Origin: Climacium dendroides
Lineage: Eukaryota; Streptophyta; Bryopsida; Hypnales; Climaciaceae
Assembly: GCA_950106755.1 (NCBI GenBank)
Contig: OX467087.1
Location: 20,774,047-20,838,046, forward strand
Direction of reading: 5' to 3'
DNA length: 64,000 bases
The notes beneath the pieces are model-generated. The model had not been told where the DNA came from, did no database searches, and saw only the letters and a list, made by a program, of their open reading frames with translations. A program made the position numbers and the translations under genes. Positions 35,701 through 49,806 of the stretch are shown here, one piece after another; positions within the stretch are counted from its first letter, which is position 1, and every line of letters starts with the position of its first letter.

Positions 35701-38700
35701 AGCTGTAGAATCCGAATTGAACATGACTTTGTGGATGTGATCAATAATAATGTTGAGAGGATCTTCCGGATCATCTGCAAGCAGTGGATCTAGACTTTCA
35801 AGATCGAAGTGCTCCGCTAGAGCCCAAATTACACGAGCTCTTAGTCGTGCAGTTGTGACCTGAACCAAAGAAAATCAATTGAGCAAATTTAGTCCTGTTT
35901 CTGTAAAGGATATTGAAGTATCACCTGGGACGTACCGAATGAAACACATTAAGGGGATTATAATTAAAAAAATCACAACAAAATTCTTGACTATGAATCT
36001 AATAGCATATCCACGGACACAAATTTAAGACGATCAACAAATCAAAACCTCATTGAGATCTTTCACAAGTTGCTTTTGCAATGCTTGCAACCGAATTTCC
36101 GCCAAGATTTGCTCAGGAGAAGCACCATCTTTGGCCTTCTTCACTCCTCCAACAGTGTCATAAATATGGCATAAACGCACTAGCAATTTCAAGTAGCAGT
36201 CCATGGCATATGTTCGACCTGCAAAAGAAGACAGCGGCATCACATGAGTATAAATCAAAGCAATTTTTCGATTATGGCTGCGTGGAGCTGAATACATTTG
36301 AACAACACAACGTTTACCGTTAAAGTTTGCCTAAGCGATAATGGACACCTAACAAAGTGGGGTAAAGTTTATCAACTAGCAACACCAAACACCAAATCTC
36401 ACGAGGCTATGCCAAAATGGTCAATCTACAACTCATACATGACACCATACCAGTAATAATTGAGGCGTAAATGATGGCATGTTCATTTAACGAACTGCGA
36501 ATATTAAACTTCATAACAAAGTAGAAAGACGAAGAAGATTTACCTCGACAGTCCCACTTGACACAAGGCCGGCAAACCTCAACAACCTCAAGCGCTGACT
36601 GAGTCCAGCTCATAGCACCTGATACTGTACCATAATTCAGAACTCCAATAACACGGCTCTCAGTACCCATGGATTTAATCCGAGGAAGAGGGACAGAAAG
36701 CTGAAAACAACTCTCAACAAGACAAGCAACTAACTCTTCTCGAAAGAGACTCTCGCTGTTGATGCTTGCCAGGTCCTCTCTAATTTTCGCATCCTCGAAC
36801 AAGGCAGCTATATTCGTGTTCTGCGGAGGTTTTTGACCTCTCCTGACGCTCTCCTTCGCAAATAGGTCCACACTAAGAGCGGTTCGGCAGATACAAGCAA
36901 GTGCATGCATGCGATCTGCCTCCACTCTAAGATTCCTGACCATCAAAAGAAGCCGCTTGAAGAGAGAAACCTGCAGAAAGAAGTTACGAAAATAAGTCCA
37001 GGGATATTTCTAGGTATCAATGTAGATGAAAGTATAACACGTATTTAAACTATTAAACATTTAAATGAAGTAGAATAATTGCTAGAAGACCTGCAAGTGA
37101 AGATCTAGAAGTTGGAGATTCTTCACAACTGCTCGGACAATGCTTTCTCGTCCCGCATTAAACTCTTGCCGATCCCACAGAGTCAGGAGGGCGGTGATTG
37201 GTGCCGAAGCCCACTCCGGTTTACCTCCAGGCACGTCAGCCAAAGACAGGAGGTTGACGCTGACCTCATACACTAAAGCCGGGTCGAGGACAAACAAGTA
37301 AGGCATGAGATGAGAAACTACATCAGAAATTCCAAGGATGTGCTCAGCACTGCGAAACTCTCTCTCTTGAAGTGCAACCCGAGGAATTCCCCGTAAGCCT
37401 GACAGTTTCTGCAAATAAACTGAAGTTAGGAGGATCCCTCAATTGAGAACAAAGGAAACAGTGACCACCAACATACAGAATATGTTCCATGTGATAAGAC
37501 CAGGAGAACGAACTATCACACAATTGTAACTCCCCGCATCACGGTTCTGCACGGTTGCTAAAACAAATCGTGGTCTAATATGGCAGCAGAAGTCCGTCAG
37601 CTCAAACGAACTTGAAAAACTTGTATGAATATTTTCAATTAGTTTCCAGCCAAAACAAAGATATTCAGCACAAACAGAAGGAGCAAACAGAAACTTCTTG
37701 CACAGACTGGATTAACGATAGTGCGTAGCTTTTTTTTAAAACAAAGCGTATCAACATAAATAGCGCAAATTGAATATTATACGGGCAATTGATTTGCCGC
37801 CGCGATGTTGAATAGCATTTCGTGCCAAGGAGAAACAGCACAGATTGATTATTGGAGCAAAATTGAAATCAGAAGACGAAGTGCTTCGAACAGCAACGGG
37901 AGTGTCAAGTCCATATCCGAGTACCGGTATTCACTTTGCGGCAGATGGCTGGCCAGGAATAACATTACACGCACAAATTCCGTTCATTAACTACCACCAC
38001 ATCGTACGAGAATAGGCAAGAGCTCAAACCTGCATGTCTTCCACCATTCTAGTAGCCACAGCTTTTGCCGAGTACGCCAGAGGAAAGACTGAAGCGCGGA
38101 AGCTCTCAATCGTCAAAACCTTTGAGCGGGACATCAAGATGTCCCGCTTCTCCCAGACGAATCTACACATGGCCACCACCCATCCAGCTCGAATAGCAAG
38201 TGAATCCTCACTCGGCACCAGCTTATCTCCCGCCAATCTACTCAGCCTCTTCGTACTGAACTCCAAAAATAAACGTCCTACACTCTCGAAAGCGATTCTC
38301 GAAACAGCGTCCGAGGAATGCAACATGCATTCTCCGATCTGCCGCCACCACATTGATATTGCGTCCAAGAGCGCACCGCTCGTGACACAAAGGTTAAGGA
38401 CATCATCGCGTGCAAGCAAGGAACCGAGCGTTTCCACGATCGCATAGCGCAAGTTCGGATTGTCGTGCATGAAGCAGTTGGAGATTTCCTTGGTGTTATC
38501 TGTGATAAATTTTCCAAGGCGCCAGGAGGGAATCGCGGCCAAGAAAGACACAGCCGCAGCAGTAACATCAGAATCCGGGAAATCGAAATCATTTCGGATC
38601 CCCCGGCACACCACTTCCCATTGATCACCCGTCAGGCGCGTGCATCGGATCAGATCAAACGCCAATTTTTTGCACAATGCACTCGCAGGACTAGCGATAA

Positions 38701-38842
38701 TTTCGTCGCAGGCTGCATCTGCAATGGCGGAAATGTCCTTCCCCGCTGCGGCATGCTGCAGCACCAGCAATAGAGCTTGCGATTGACGGAGCCCATCATT
38801 CGACGTCAGCTCCGTCTTTATTGAGGCAAATACATGATCCAT
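32709..38842 (-). CDS. TPLATE: TPLATE, core subunit of the TPLATE/TSET endocytic adaptor complex
   Basis: Large cytosolic adaptor that acts at the plasma membrane with the other TPLATE-complex subunits in clathrin-mediated endocytosis; essential for pollen and cell-plate function in Arabidopsis. Eleven exons were placed by frame and splice consensus: 38842-38030, 37408-37091, 36970-36544, 36218-36049, 35859-35687, 35588-35400, 34960-34666, 34464-34342, 34110-33637, 33379-33146, 32963-32709. They total 1156 residues, against about 1176 in Arabidopsis. Conservation is strong throughout: SPASALCKKLAFDLIRCTRL, FESVGRLFLEFSTKRLSRLA, GGKPEWAS, MHALACICRTALSVDLFAKE, VEVCRPCVKWDC, SSKPFHKVCSHVLRTVAGFQ, MMIFGASEVSG. 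The N-terminal alpha-solenoid, appendage-like region and acidic tail are present; the acidic tail is shorter than in Arabidopsis. The start at 38842 aligns with the Arabidopsis start; the upstream frame extends only by a GTG codon. One acceptor (34961-34962) follows AAG rather than CAG. Confidence 0.95.
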
Positions 38843-39263
38843 CACTCTTTCAATATATTCAAACACCTAAATACTACTACAAATGCAGATCTTCTTTTTT
38901 CGATTATCAAACGCAATGTATCATCACTGACTCCACTCTATTTCAACTTGACTCATCAAGCTGCATTTCCTCAACTTCGTACCTCGCACCACAAGAACAG
39001 ATTCGAATAGTACAGTCACACAGAAATCGCTCGGTACATGTTCTAGCCAATACAACCACTCAATATTCGATGCAACGATGCCTGAACCTGCAACCCTAGC
39101 TCCATATTTGCAGCTTCGCCATAGCCAGCCTTCAATCTTGCGAGTTAGAGCGGGCTGCCCAATCACTTTCATTGTCTCAGGTACAGAGGCTGTTCGAAAG
39201 AGACGACGAAATTCATCCTGACCACGTTCATCCATGTTCGCTACATCGGGAAAAAGCCGTGCT
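38843..39263 (-). promoter_or_regulatory. Upstream/leader region of TPLATE
   Basis: GC-balanced DNA between the TPLATE start codon and the hairpin at 39264. It probably holds the core promoter and 5' UTR. A minus-strand open frame here reads into the hairpin but has no recognisable family similarity. Confidence 0.4.
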
Positions 39264-39420
39264 GTTTCAATGCTTGAACAGTAGAGCACTACAAACATAC
39301 TGTTTTCACAGTACTGCAACAATACAATTTCAATGAAGGGTGTACTCTATCCATTGAAAATATACTATTGCAATATTGCAACAGTATGTTTGTAGTACTC
39401 TACTATTCAAGCATTGAAAC
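39264..39420 (-). repeat. Near-perfect long hairpin upstream of TPLATE (MITE or small-RNA precursor)
   Basis: The outer arms 39264-39304 and 39380-39420 are 41 bases each and complementary except at two positions. Both exceptions are C against A on the plus strand, which become G-U wobble pairs in a minus-strand RNA. The inner arms (39305-39335 and 39352-39379) continue the pairing with small bulges to a 16 base loop, so the whole 157 base unit folds back on itself. Arm end words are GTTTCAATGCTTGAACAGTA and ATTCAAGCATTGAAAC. It could be a small MITE or a recently evolved microRNA/siRNA precursor; I cannot match it to a known microRNA. Confidence 0.75.
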
Positions 39421-39429
39421 AATACTGTT

Positions 39430-40199
39430 GCAATCAGGGGATACTTTCCTGATGCAGACTTCAATTGTCTGCGGAAAATCTGTCCATACTACGTTCATTC
39501 AAGTTTACAGAAATTCTTGCTTAGAAATTTATTTTAGTCGCTAAATTTGCTTGTTGGAAAGTATAGACTTGGGGGCTAAATTTCATTTCATTTCAAACCT
39601 GACAAGAATTTGAATGCTTCACAACAGTGTGTAATAAGGCAATAAGTCCCCATACTAGGAAGGTATTATGCTTTGTTAGATATTTGGGTGGGATTTGGAT
39701 TGGTTGGGAGGGACTTAAGGTAGAACTATCCATTACTATACAAATTTGCAATCTAGGTACTTTGGAGAAGCTATTTATGAACTCTCATATTTTTCAGAGA
39801 TTGAATTGTTTGAGAGAAGTCAGTTACAAAAAGAATGAAGACATTTCGACAAGAATTGAATTTTTTGTGATTTTTCAAAGCTGAAATGTAAAACTATGAG
39901 TAGACCCTTGTTGAAGCATGATCAAATCATTGTTGAAGCGTGGGCTGATGTGTCCGCCTTGCCATCATGATAATGGATTAGTAAGATTGTGGTAATAAGA
40001 TGGGCCACTGATGGAAATGGGAGGAATCCATAGGTGGCCTAATGTAGGAACTCTAATGTTCTACGGGTGGTCAAATAATCTAGACAATAATTCATGTCTA
40101 CATAGTCAAATTGCCATGCAATGTATGCTCAATCATGTTATCAAAATGTTAAGATAATATTTTTTAAATAATACACATAATTCTTTCATTACCTCCTCA
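39430..40199. other. AT-rich intergenic stretch
   Basis: No gene or defined element is seen; marks the return to repeat-type DNA after the first gene island. Confidence 0.5.
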
Positions 40200-40660
40200 A
40201 ATTATGTTATTAGTGTGCCTTGTGCCATTGCCACAACCAAATCAAAGGTAAAAATCATTTTTTAGTTTTTTAACTAAAAAATTTGAAATTCAATATCTTT
40301 TATGTATGAATGAGTGCAAGGGCTTTGTTTCAATGTGAGAAGTTGCAATCTTGGTATAAATAGAAAACTTTATGCACAAAAGAGTGCAAAGACTTTGATT
40401 TGTGGTATTCAAATAGACAATGTGAAAGTTATGATTTTTCCAAAATAAAAGGTAATTTAATTCAATTTAATTTAATGATTCATAAAACTTTGAAATTCAA
40501 TGACTTTCACATTTACAGGTCCAAAAAACATGAAACAAAAGTTTATACACCCCTCCTCACAAAGAGCTTTTCAACAGTGCTAAGAAAGCCACTAGACACC
40601 TCATAGTTTCTTAGATCTTATCATATCAAACAAAACAAACAAATAAACAAACAAACCTTT
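40200..40660. repeat. Dispersed repeat family D, longest copy
   Basis: Contains both the part shared with 10385-10640 and the part shared with 14530-14767 in the same order, so it links those two fragments into one family. No coding frame above about 68 codons. It ends in an AAACAAACAAATAAAC-type run. Confidence 0.65.
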
Positions 40661-42551
<1,891 letters not shown>

Positions 42552-42782
42552 TTGCAATTTGCGCCTGCACCACGCTCTACATCACAAAGTTTAAACACTA
42601 CGGTTTGTTAATAGTTATCATGTGGTTATTGTTGTTTCATGGGTTCACATGTTAATTACAAATTTATCGCACCATTACGATGCATTATTTCGCATTGTTA
42701 TCACATTGTTACAATGCATTACTTGCAACTGCATCGTACCATAGGATCTAAACTTTGTGATGCACTGCTACCGAATTGCCAA
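42552..42782. mobile_element. Inverted-repeat element (about 230 bp)
   Basis: ATCACAAAGTTTAAAC near 42583 is inverted near 42749 (GATCTAAACTTTGTGATGCA), and weaker complementarity extends outward on both sides (GCAATTTGCGCC against its partner near 42772-42782). The interior contains several ACATTGTTACAATGCATTAC-type short palindromic repeats. Probably a MITE; class and boundaries uncertain. Confidence 0.5.
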
Positions 42783-43147
42783 ATCCTAATTTGGATAAGA
42801 AAAGTTCTTTCTAGTAGCATTGGATTGATTCAATATTACAGAACAAATTAAGTAGAATCATACAGCTACTTCGTCATGACAAAGTGCTATTGATGCAACT
42901 TCCTCTAATTTCGAATCTCTTACACATGATTTGAGCTTAATTTGCAAGAGGATTTAGTTATACCAAAGTATAATCTAATTGGAATAGCTTAGCCTCTTAG
43001 GCTCTCAATTTTATGAATCACACTTAGTCTCTTAGAATTACAATCTCTCCAACCAACCCCTTATAGGCACTCTTTCTTAGACCTCAATTCTACAATTTAT
43101 TTCTCTCAATCAATTCAAATCTCTTCAAGACAATTGCACTTATTTTT
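42783..43147. other. AT-rich intergenic stretch
   Basis: Nothing recognisable. Confidence 0.5.
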
Positions 43148-43376
43148 TTAACCCTTCAAGGATTGAAAGCTCTTTGTGGCCATATAGTATATTATGAATT
43201 CGGTGGTATTTGATTAGAAGAATATTGACCAAATACTTTCAAGTACAAAGTAAATTAACGATCATGCTAGTACATAAATAAAAATGTATCACAATTTGTA
43301 TAATAAACCACAGTTGAAGAGTTATAAGGCTAAATATGGGTCATATACATGGATCCCAAGGGCCTTTTAGGGTTAA
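43148..43376. mobile_element. TTAA-flanked miniature element (229 bp)
   Basis: The left end is TTAACCCTTCAAGGATTG and the right end GGGCCTTTTAGGGTTAA; reversed, the right end begins TTAACCCTAAAAGG. TTAA is present on both sides. The interior is AT-rich with no frame. Confidence 0.62.
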
Positions 43377-43599
43377 GAGATCAAGCCAACATAATGACCA
43401 GCAAAAATTTGCTACAAATCTCCAAGAAATGCTAGCAAGAAAACACAAGCATACACATGGCAATCCTAACTCTCGAGACTCATAGAAATATATTGCACAC
43501 AAGAATAATACTAATATCGATATTGATAAGCACAAATACATAATGAACATTCTACACCATCATGCCAAAATTTCATTGTATTAAACCTATTTATACTAT

Positions 43600-43744
43600 C
43601 ACTACTAGAAATTCATGACCAAAACAATAGGAAATCAATTGATTTCTATTGTTTTAGAGCACTAAAATGACCGATTTCATTGATTTTTGAACATTCTGTG
43701 AAAATCAACAAAATGGTGTCTACTTTCTATTGATTTGAGTAGTG
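43600..43744. mobile_element. Candidate CACTA-type MITE
   Basis: Starts CACTACTAGAAATTCATGAC and ends TTGATTTGAGTAGTG. The first six bases are mirrored at the other end and the interior carries CAATAGGAAATCAATTGATT, a short self-complementary block. CACTACTAGAAA is a common plant En/Spm terminus. The flanking triplets (TAT and TAA) do not match, so the target duplication is not shown. Confidence 0.4.
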
Positions 43745-44235
43745 TAATGATTGAATCAATAAAATTTTAGGGAATATAGGATTTTTTGGAATCTTTTGAA
43801 ATCTAATTTTATTTTAAGAATTTTATTTAAAAAATATTCTATCATAAATTATAATCTTTCAATCTATAAGTAGTATTGTTGTGTTTTTTTCTATGTGATC
43901 TCTAGTATGTCTAGCTTGAATTTGTACAATTAAAAGTAAAAAATTATTGATGACACCCATCAAAATGTTCGCTTTTTGCTCATGGAACTTATGATCTTTT
44001 TTACCCTAAAACATCTTCTAGTGCTTATGAAAACTTGACAATGTGAAGATTACGATTGTCCAAATCTCACCCTTTAGTTATTCATTTTTTCCTCTATCAT
44101 TTGCCTTTTGTGACTCCTTATAAAGATTGTTGGGTGGCATGAAGAATATGCTATCATTTTAAGAATACTCTATAAAATTTGTCCTATTAAATTTATTATT
44201 TTATGCAATTTTGATCAATACACCAAATTTCAATC

Positions 44236-44492
44236 TAATCATCACCAATATTTAATCATCACCAATATTTAATCATCACCAAAAGTAACTGGCCACTTGA
44301 TTAGATTGAAATCTTGATTAGAATTATGTGTTACAAGTTTTATGAATTTTGTATTTTTCTTGATTGAAATTTGACTTTTTTATTTTGCACTCCATAAATT
44401 GCCAAAAAATAAAATAAAAATTTCTAGTAACATCAAATAACTATATATATATATATCAAAAATATAGTGGCCAGTTACTTTTGAAAATCATC
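44236..44492. mobile_element. Small tandem repeat plus inverted-repeat element
   Basis: AATCATCACCAATATTT occurs two and a half times in tandem (44236-44285). The last copy leads into AAAAGTAACTGGCCACT, whose complement AGTGGCCAGTTACTTTTGAA lies at 44464-44483, bracketing about 170 bases of AT-rich DNA. Suggests a TIR element that inserted in or created the repeat. Confidence 0.5.
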
Positions 44493-46460
44493 ATATATTA
44501 TAAGCACCTTCTCAAACACCTTTATTTATATTGTAGGTGCATATAATATAGGTATCTATGTTATAAGTACCTTCCGTGGTTATAGGGCACTCATGTTATA
44601 GGTACGTATATTATAGGTACCTTCAATAGTTGTAAAATACCTACTTACAACTATATTCATAGTCTTAAATTTCTAGGTTCACGTGCTAGTGTTGTTGATT
44701 GAAGATTTGTAAATTCTCGGGTAATTTTTATGTATTGAAAATCTATATTCAATACATTAAGTTTAAATTATTGTGATTTTAAGAAAATATTTTTTTAATA
44801 ATTAATTCAAGTTGTTTTGAAGGTTTATTTCTCAAATTAAAAAAGAGAATTTTTGAGGTGAAATGTATTTTTCATTTTGTAGAGAAAAGTTTTGAAAAGA
44901 AAGAGGGTAAAAATACTGAATAATTTAATGCAAAAATATTCAAATAGTTAGATGGATGAAAAAACCAATATTCTTTATTCTTCAAACACGTTTGCATTCA
45001 TTTCTTGTTAAATTTTTCAACACCTCATATTTAAGAGATAAATGGGTGTATAGTAAATAAAATGTTACTTTATGCTTCCAAGAGCTAATAAAAAAATTTT
45101 AAATCTTTAAAATTTTTTGATATAAAAATACATAAAACAATTAGTATAATTATCTTGCTCTAATTGAATTAATTTGATTACTTTTAGCCATTCAAAGCAA
45201 ATGAGGGCTTTTATCTTTATTTTTATCATTATTTTTGATCTTATAGGATCAAAGTCCTTTCGAAAAAAATTGAGAGCACGTTTAGACTATCAATAACCTC
45301 AATTTTTGGATTGATTTTTTGATGCATTATTTAAATATATGAGAACATATAAGCATTTGAAAATACTATTTCTATTTCACTCGTTAACTAAGAGCAAAAT
45401 ATTTTACAATTGAATAAAAACTAGTCAAGCTTAGACAATAACAAATAAAATAAAATAAATTTTGATTTTTTTCTTATAGAATATATTTATGCCTATGTAG
45501 AAAAGTATTTTTTATTTTACTTGATTTAACAATGTGAAAGTTATCAAGAGTCTTATTCTATGGACTATCAAAACACCATTATGAAAAAATATTGTATCAG
45601 ATTTGATTTTCAACTCAATGTAAAGAAGTCAATACAATTTAGATTTCTTATTAGAAAAAGTGTCACTATTAGAGCTAATGTGATTCTGTTCCACCTATGA
45701 GTTATTAACAATTTAGTTTTCTTTTCCGTCTTGTTCCTACATTTACTTAACAATTTTTTAAAGAATAAAGATCAGTTTTAAAAACTTCTATTTCCTAGGC
45801 TTTCAATATACTTTTTCCAATCTATAAAACTTTAATTCCTTAACATCTCAATCCTTTTTTGAATTTCTACACATTTTTGCACGTATCTTTGTCCAAAAAC
45901 ATCATTTACCGCAATCTCATGAAATTGGTCGTTAAGAAAGGTTTTTTTTTTCAAGATTCAAGTGTTACATTGGATGAATGAGAAGTTAGTTGTACAAAAT
46001 AGTGCCTACAAGCCTCGGGAGGGGGGATAGTGAGCGGTTGGAGTAGCAATATACGGATGAACAAATGATAGGGTATTTTAAAAACATGGGGGCAAAATAT
46101 TAGAAATGGGTTTAGAGTAATATAGGGTATTGAAAATGGCATTGGACGTCTTTAAAATACTATAGGATATGGAATAATAGGTCCCATTAGAAAATACAGT
46201 AGTCCTAAGATACCCCCCTTTATATTATTTTTTTTGGCCAAAAATTTGAAAATGCTACCTTGTAAGTGGCATATTGGCCAGGGTAAAGGAATAGAAATTT
46301 TTATTACTATGTCCATAGTATTCTGCTATACAAAATATAATTCACTAGTTCATTTATTGTCTTTTAGGCTAGGATACCTCTAGTGGCTTTCACTACTCTT
46401 ACATTGGCTCTTACAACATATAATTTTGTAGCTTACAATACTCTTACAGCACATACCTTA
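44493..46460. other. AT-rich intergenic stretch
   Basis: ATATTATAGGTACCTTC-type words repeat around 44530-44645. The stretch 45660-45940 has limited resemblance to the right half of family A. No gene. Confidence 0.45.
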
Positions 46461-46469
46461 CTAGTTTTA

Positions 46470-47650
46470 CCGATGGTTTTTACTGCACTAGGCATTGATG
46501 GAAACGGTGGCCATTGATAGCTTATTCCAATGATTTGGCAATTTGGTTTGAATACTCTAGGATTTAGGATAAATAAAGTTCAAGATATCAGGGTTTGAGT
46601 TGCAAACAGATCAATTTGTCTACGACGCACCAAGATTGTTTCTTCTGCTTGAGAGAAACAAAATACATACACAATGCATCTGAGATTCACACATTTGCAT
46701 TGCTATTCCCAAGTCCAAGCTTCATAGTCAAAATTGATTTCACGATGTGCTCCTATCGATGTTGACTCCCCGTAAAGAATGCTGCGGTGACAAGCAAATT
46801 GCACCCTATTATAGCCTTCATTACGTATTGGTGCGGATCTGCGTTTCTGGTTTAGTGTTTATTGTGTTGTATCGATCTTTTGGAGTGTGCTTGCAATTGC
46901 GGTGAAACCTTTTGTTTTGAGGTAATTAATCTAGCATTTGACAATACTTCTGATCCATTCTCGAGCTTAGGGTTTAGGGTATCAATCTTTGAAACTAAAG
47001 CATAGTGTTGTTAGTTTGCATGAACAACCTATCTTCCAATTGCACCCTTGAACAGGGGCATCTGGATTTTGCAAGAAGTTTGTTTTAGGGTTGTCTTGCC
47101 CGATCTACAATTTACTGTTAAAGGGTTTAGGTTGCCTTTTTTGTGTGATTTCTTGTACATCTCTGTTTTAGGGTGTAACGAAAGATCCTCTATGTTGAGA
47201 GTAGGATTTTTGACATGGAAGATGGTCCTCAATTTCAAGATTAGGATGTACTTGATGGAAAATGATGTCGTGCGGCTGGAGTCCCTTTTTAGCCAAACAC
47301 TCTTATGGTGGGTTTGATTGTATGATGTGGGTGCTAGATGAGACAAATTTTGCAAGGAGACTGCACCCTGGAGATTCTTCAGATTTGGGTCTTGGGCTAC
47401 AGATTTGCCATGCTATCTCAGGTGGTTCAACATCGCATCGTAAGAATCCTAGTCTGTAATCTCCCTTGCACCTATTTGTTTTATTTATGAGTCCTCCACA
47501 CTCACTTAGAGACGTCCTTGGGCATTGTTTGGGTTTGTCTGAGTTCATTGTGTGTTCATTTCTTTCTTGGACATTTCCATTGGTGCAAGTGTGTATGTTT
47601 GCTACAATGCAGGTGCAGAATTGAAGGGAATTTTGAATCACGGTTACAGT
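46470..47650 (+). other. Transcript-like or pseudogene island, unassigned
   Basis: Base composition is less AT-rich than the surroundings and contains AGGGTTTAGGGT (about 46970), a telobox-like motif common near plant transcription starts. A plus-strand frame from about 47218 (MVLNFKIRMYLMENDVVRLE) is continued, one frame over, by KHSYGGFDCMMWVLDETNFA and RRLHPGDSSDLGLGLQICHA up to a stop at 47457-47459. The shift happens at a run of T near 47285. I do not recognise the protein. It may be a frameshifted pseudogene, an exon pair with a missed intron, or chance. Confidence 0.3.
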
Positions 47651-48159
47651 AGTGCATGTTGGAGTTTAGGTTTATAACCTTAGTTTTGTTCATGTCTCCA
47701 TGATATGCACATTTTGTTTCACTCATTGTGTTTGTAAATACAATGAGAACATTCTATTTCATACTACTATAATTATGTACAAATACTTTGTACATTGTGT
47801 TTCATAATATGACTGATTTCATACTAAAGGTTTGTATTGTTTTTACATGATCTATACAAATTGCTTTTTGATATCAAATTCACTTTAATCTACATTTGTT
47901 TGATTTCATGTATATGTTCACAATCTGATGTAAGAAAAAAACTATAGTAGAATTTTTTTTTAATCTAAATTACCATATCATTTATTCATATCAATTTGGA
48001 ATTATAAATAATGCAATCCCCTTTTCTATTAACCCAAAGTAGAAAATTACATAATGATAGTATGTGAGAAAAAATATATATCCCCCTATAAAATAGCGGT
48101 TGTTTGCACCTATATCCTTATTTTTTTAACACACTACCCCCTAGCTGCAGGCCCTCTAT
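47651..48159. other. AT-rich intergenic stretch
   Basis: No gene or element is seen. Confidence 0.5.
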
Positions 48160-48266
48160 TCATCATTTAAAATGTGGACGTCAGAGTGCTTAAGGATTAA
48201 AAGTAAAACCTATAGTACAAAATTTTTAACCCCTAAGCACTCTGACATCTATATTTTGGATGATGA
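48160..48266. mobile_element. Back-to-back TTAA-element ends
   Basis: GACGTCAGAGTGCTTAAGGA followed by TTAA (to 48200), then 25 bases, then TTAACCCCTAAGCACTCTGA (48226-48245) and on to GGATGATGA. The two blocks are inverted copies over about 40 bases, but with the TTAA ends facing each other. This is what two neighbouring elements, one ending and one starting, would look like. Their distal ends were not found. Confidence 0.5.
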
Positions 48267-49455
48267 ACATATTGCTTCAAACCAATGTTTTGTCCAAAAG
48301 ATGATTTTATTTTATAAGATCTTTAAAAGATGACTTTATTTTATATCCAATTTAAAGAATTTTTTGTAAAAGTAACATATTTGTACAAAGATTTAAAGAA
48401 AAATGTGCAAATATCCAAAAAAATGATTTAAATATTAATATATTAAGTTAAAAAGGTTCAAATTCTTATTACCTAATATATAGGTGAATATACCTAGATT
48501 GTTTTTACTAAAGCAAGCTAATATCTTGCATCTCATTGGTCAAAGTTTCTAAAATGATTATTATTTCTTTCTTCTGCCTTTCATTCTCAAACTGATCGAC
48601 AAACAGAACGTGTAAATCAGGTGCTAGAGCAATATCAGGCATACTACTAGTATAATACCCAATAGTATTATTGGGCATACTACTTGAATGAATTATTCTA
48701 AAATGATTAATAGTATGCCCAATAATAATCATTTTAACTTACACTAATTTAAAAACTATGCAAATTTGCAAGGCACACTAATATGATGGTCCATAAGATT
48801 TTAAATAAACCAATATAATGTGGTCCACACAATTTTAATACTACCCAAAATAGTGTGATTTCCATTCATCGTCATCTAATTTTGATCCATTTTTTTTGTT
48901 TGCATTCATTTAAATCGTATCTAAATTGCTTCTACATGCTTCAGATCATGTTCATTTACAATTCATTCAAGTAGTATAATTTTTTTGCATAATTCAAATT
49001 CTTGCACTAGTTCAAATTACTTGAGTAGAAATGATATCAAGGATAGTTTTCAAATTATTGAATTTAGGTATACAAAAATTGACACTAGGCTCTTCTCTGT
49101 TTGCATCTTCTTCTTGAATACATCTAATGTCATCAATATCAAGTTTTTAGTGTTACTTTTTGGTTCAATTGTAAGTGTTACATTTTGAACACCAATGATT
49201 AAAAGTGTATGCAAGGTGAAAATCCTCAAAATTGTCCACATATCTATAATTGACAAGTAGACTTCTATTGAAAGTGTCCCCCCCAAACCACAATGTGTTT
49301 TTAAATCAATCTCATACTTAATTCTAATTGGATGATTTTGATTATTTAAATTATAGTTTTATGATTAAGCTATGTGACAATTTTAGTGGTCTAAGGAATT
49401 TCTACTATGAAAATTCATAGTAATTATATATTATATTGTTCAAAAATTACATGTA
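48267..49455. other. AT-rich intergenic stretch
   Basis: A short region at 48640-48725 repeats CCCAATAGTATTATTGGGCA-like palindromic words. No gene. Confidence 0.45.
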
Positions 49456-49520
49456 AGGTAAAAACACCGAAAACCGTCAGTTTAAGCAATTTAGCATAGT
49501 TGGAGGCACTTTTAAAAAAA

Positions 49521-49576
<56 letters not shown>
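49521..49576. repeat. (TA)n microsatellite inside a transposon arm
   Basis: About 27 TA repeats located in the left terminal inverted repeat of the 49456-50258 element; the right arm has no such expansion. Confidence 0.95.
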
Positions 49577-49579
<3 letters not shown>

Positions 49580-49806
49580 AGTATTAGCAAGTGAAAATCA
49601 TGAATATTCAAGAAAGAAATTAGATTTTTTGGATATAGTATGTAATTTCTATAAATTTTCAAAGTGTTGACTTCCTAAACCATTGAAATAGACCTTTAGG
49701 TGCATCTACAACTAGAATCTATGAAAATCAAGTGTCAACGAGTGAAAATTAAATACGTGTCTTACAACTGCGTCAGCGAATTAAAATCAAACATTTGTAT
49801 GACACC

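Noticed and set aside
38024..38773. Plus-strand frames across TPLATE exon 1
   Set aside because: Antisense shadows of a strongly conserved coding exon.
38924..39322. Minus-strand frame of 132 codons upstream of TPLATE
   Set aside because: Its start depends on hairpin sequence, it matches no family, and the known TPLATE N-terminus begins at 38842.
46960..46985. Telomere-like GGGTTTAGGG
   Set aside because: Only about two repeats; better seen as a telobox-type promoter motif than a telomeric tract.
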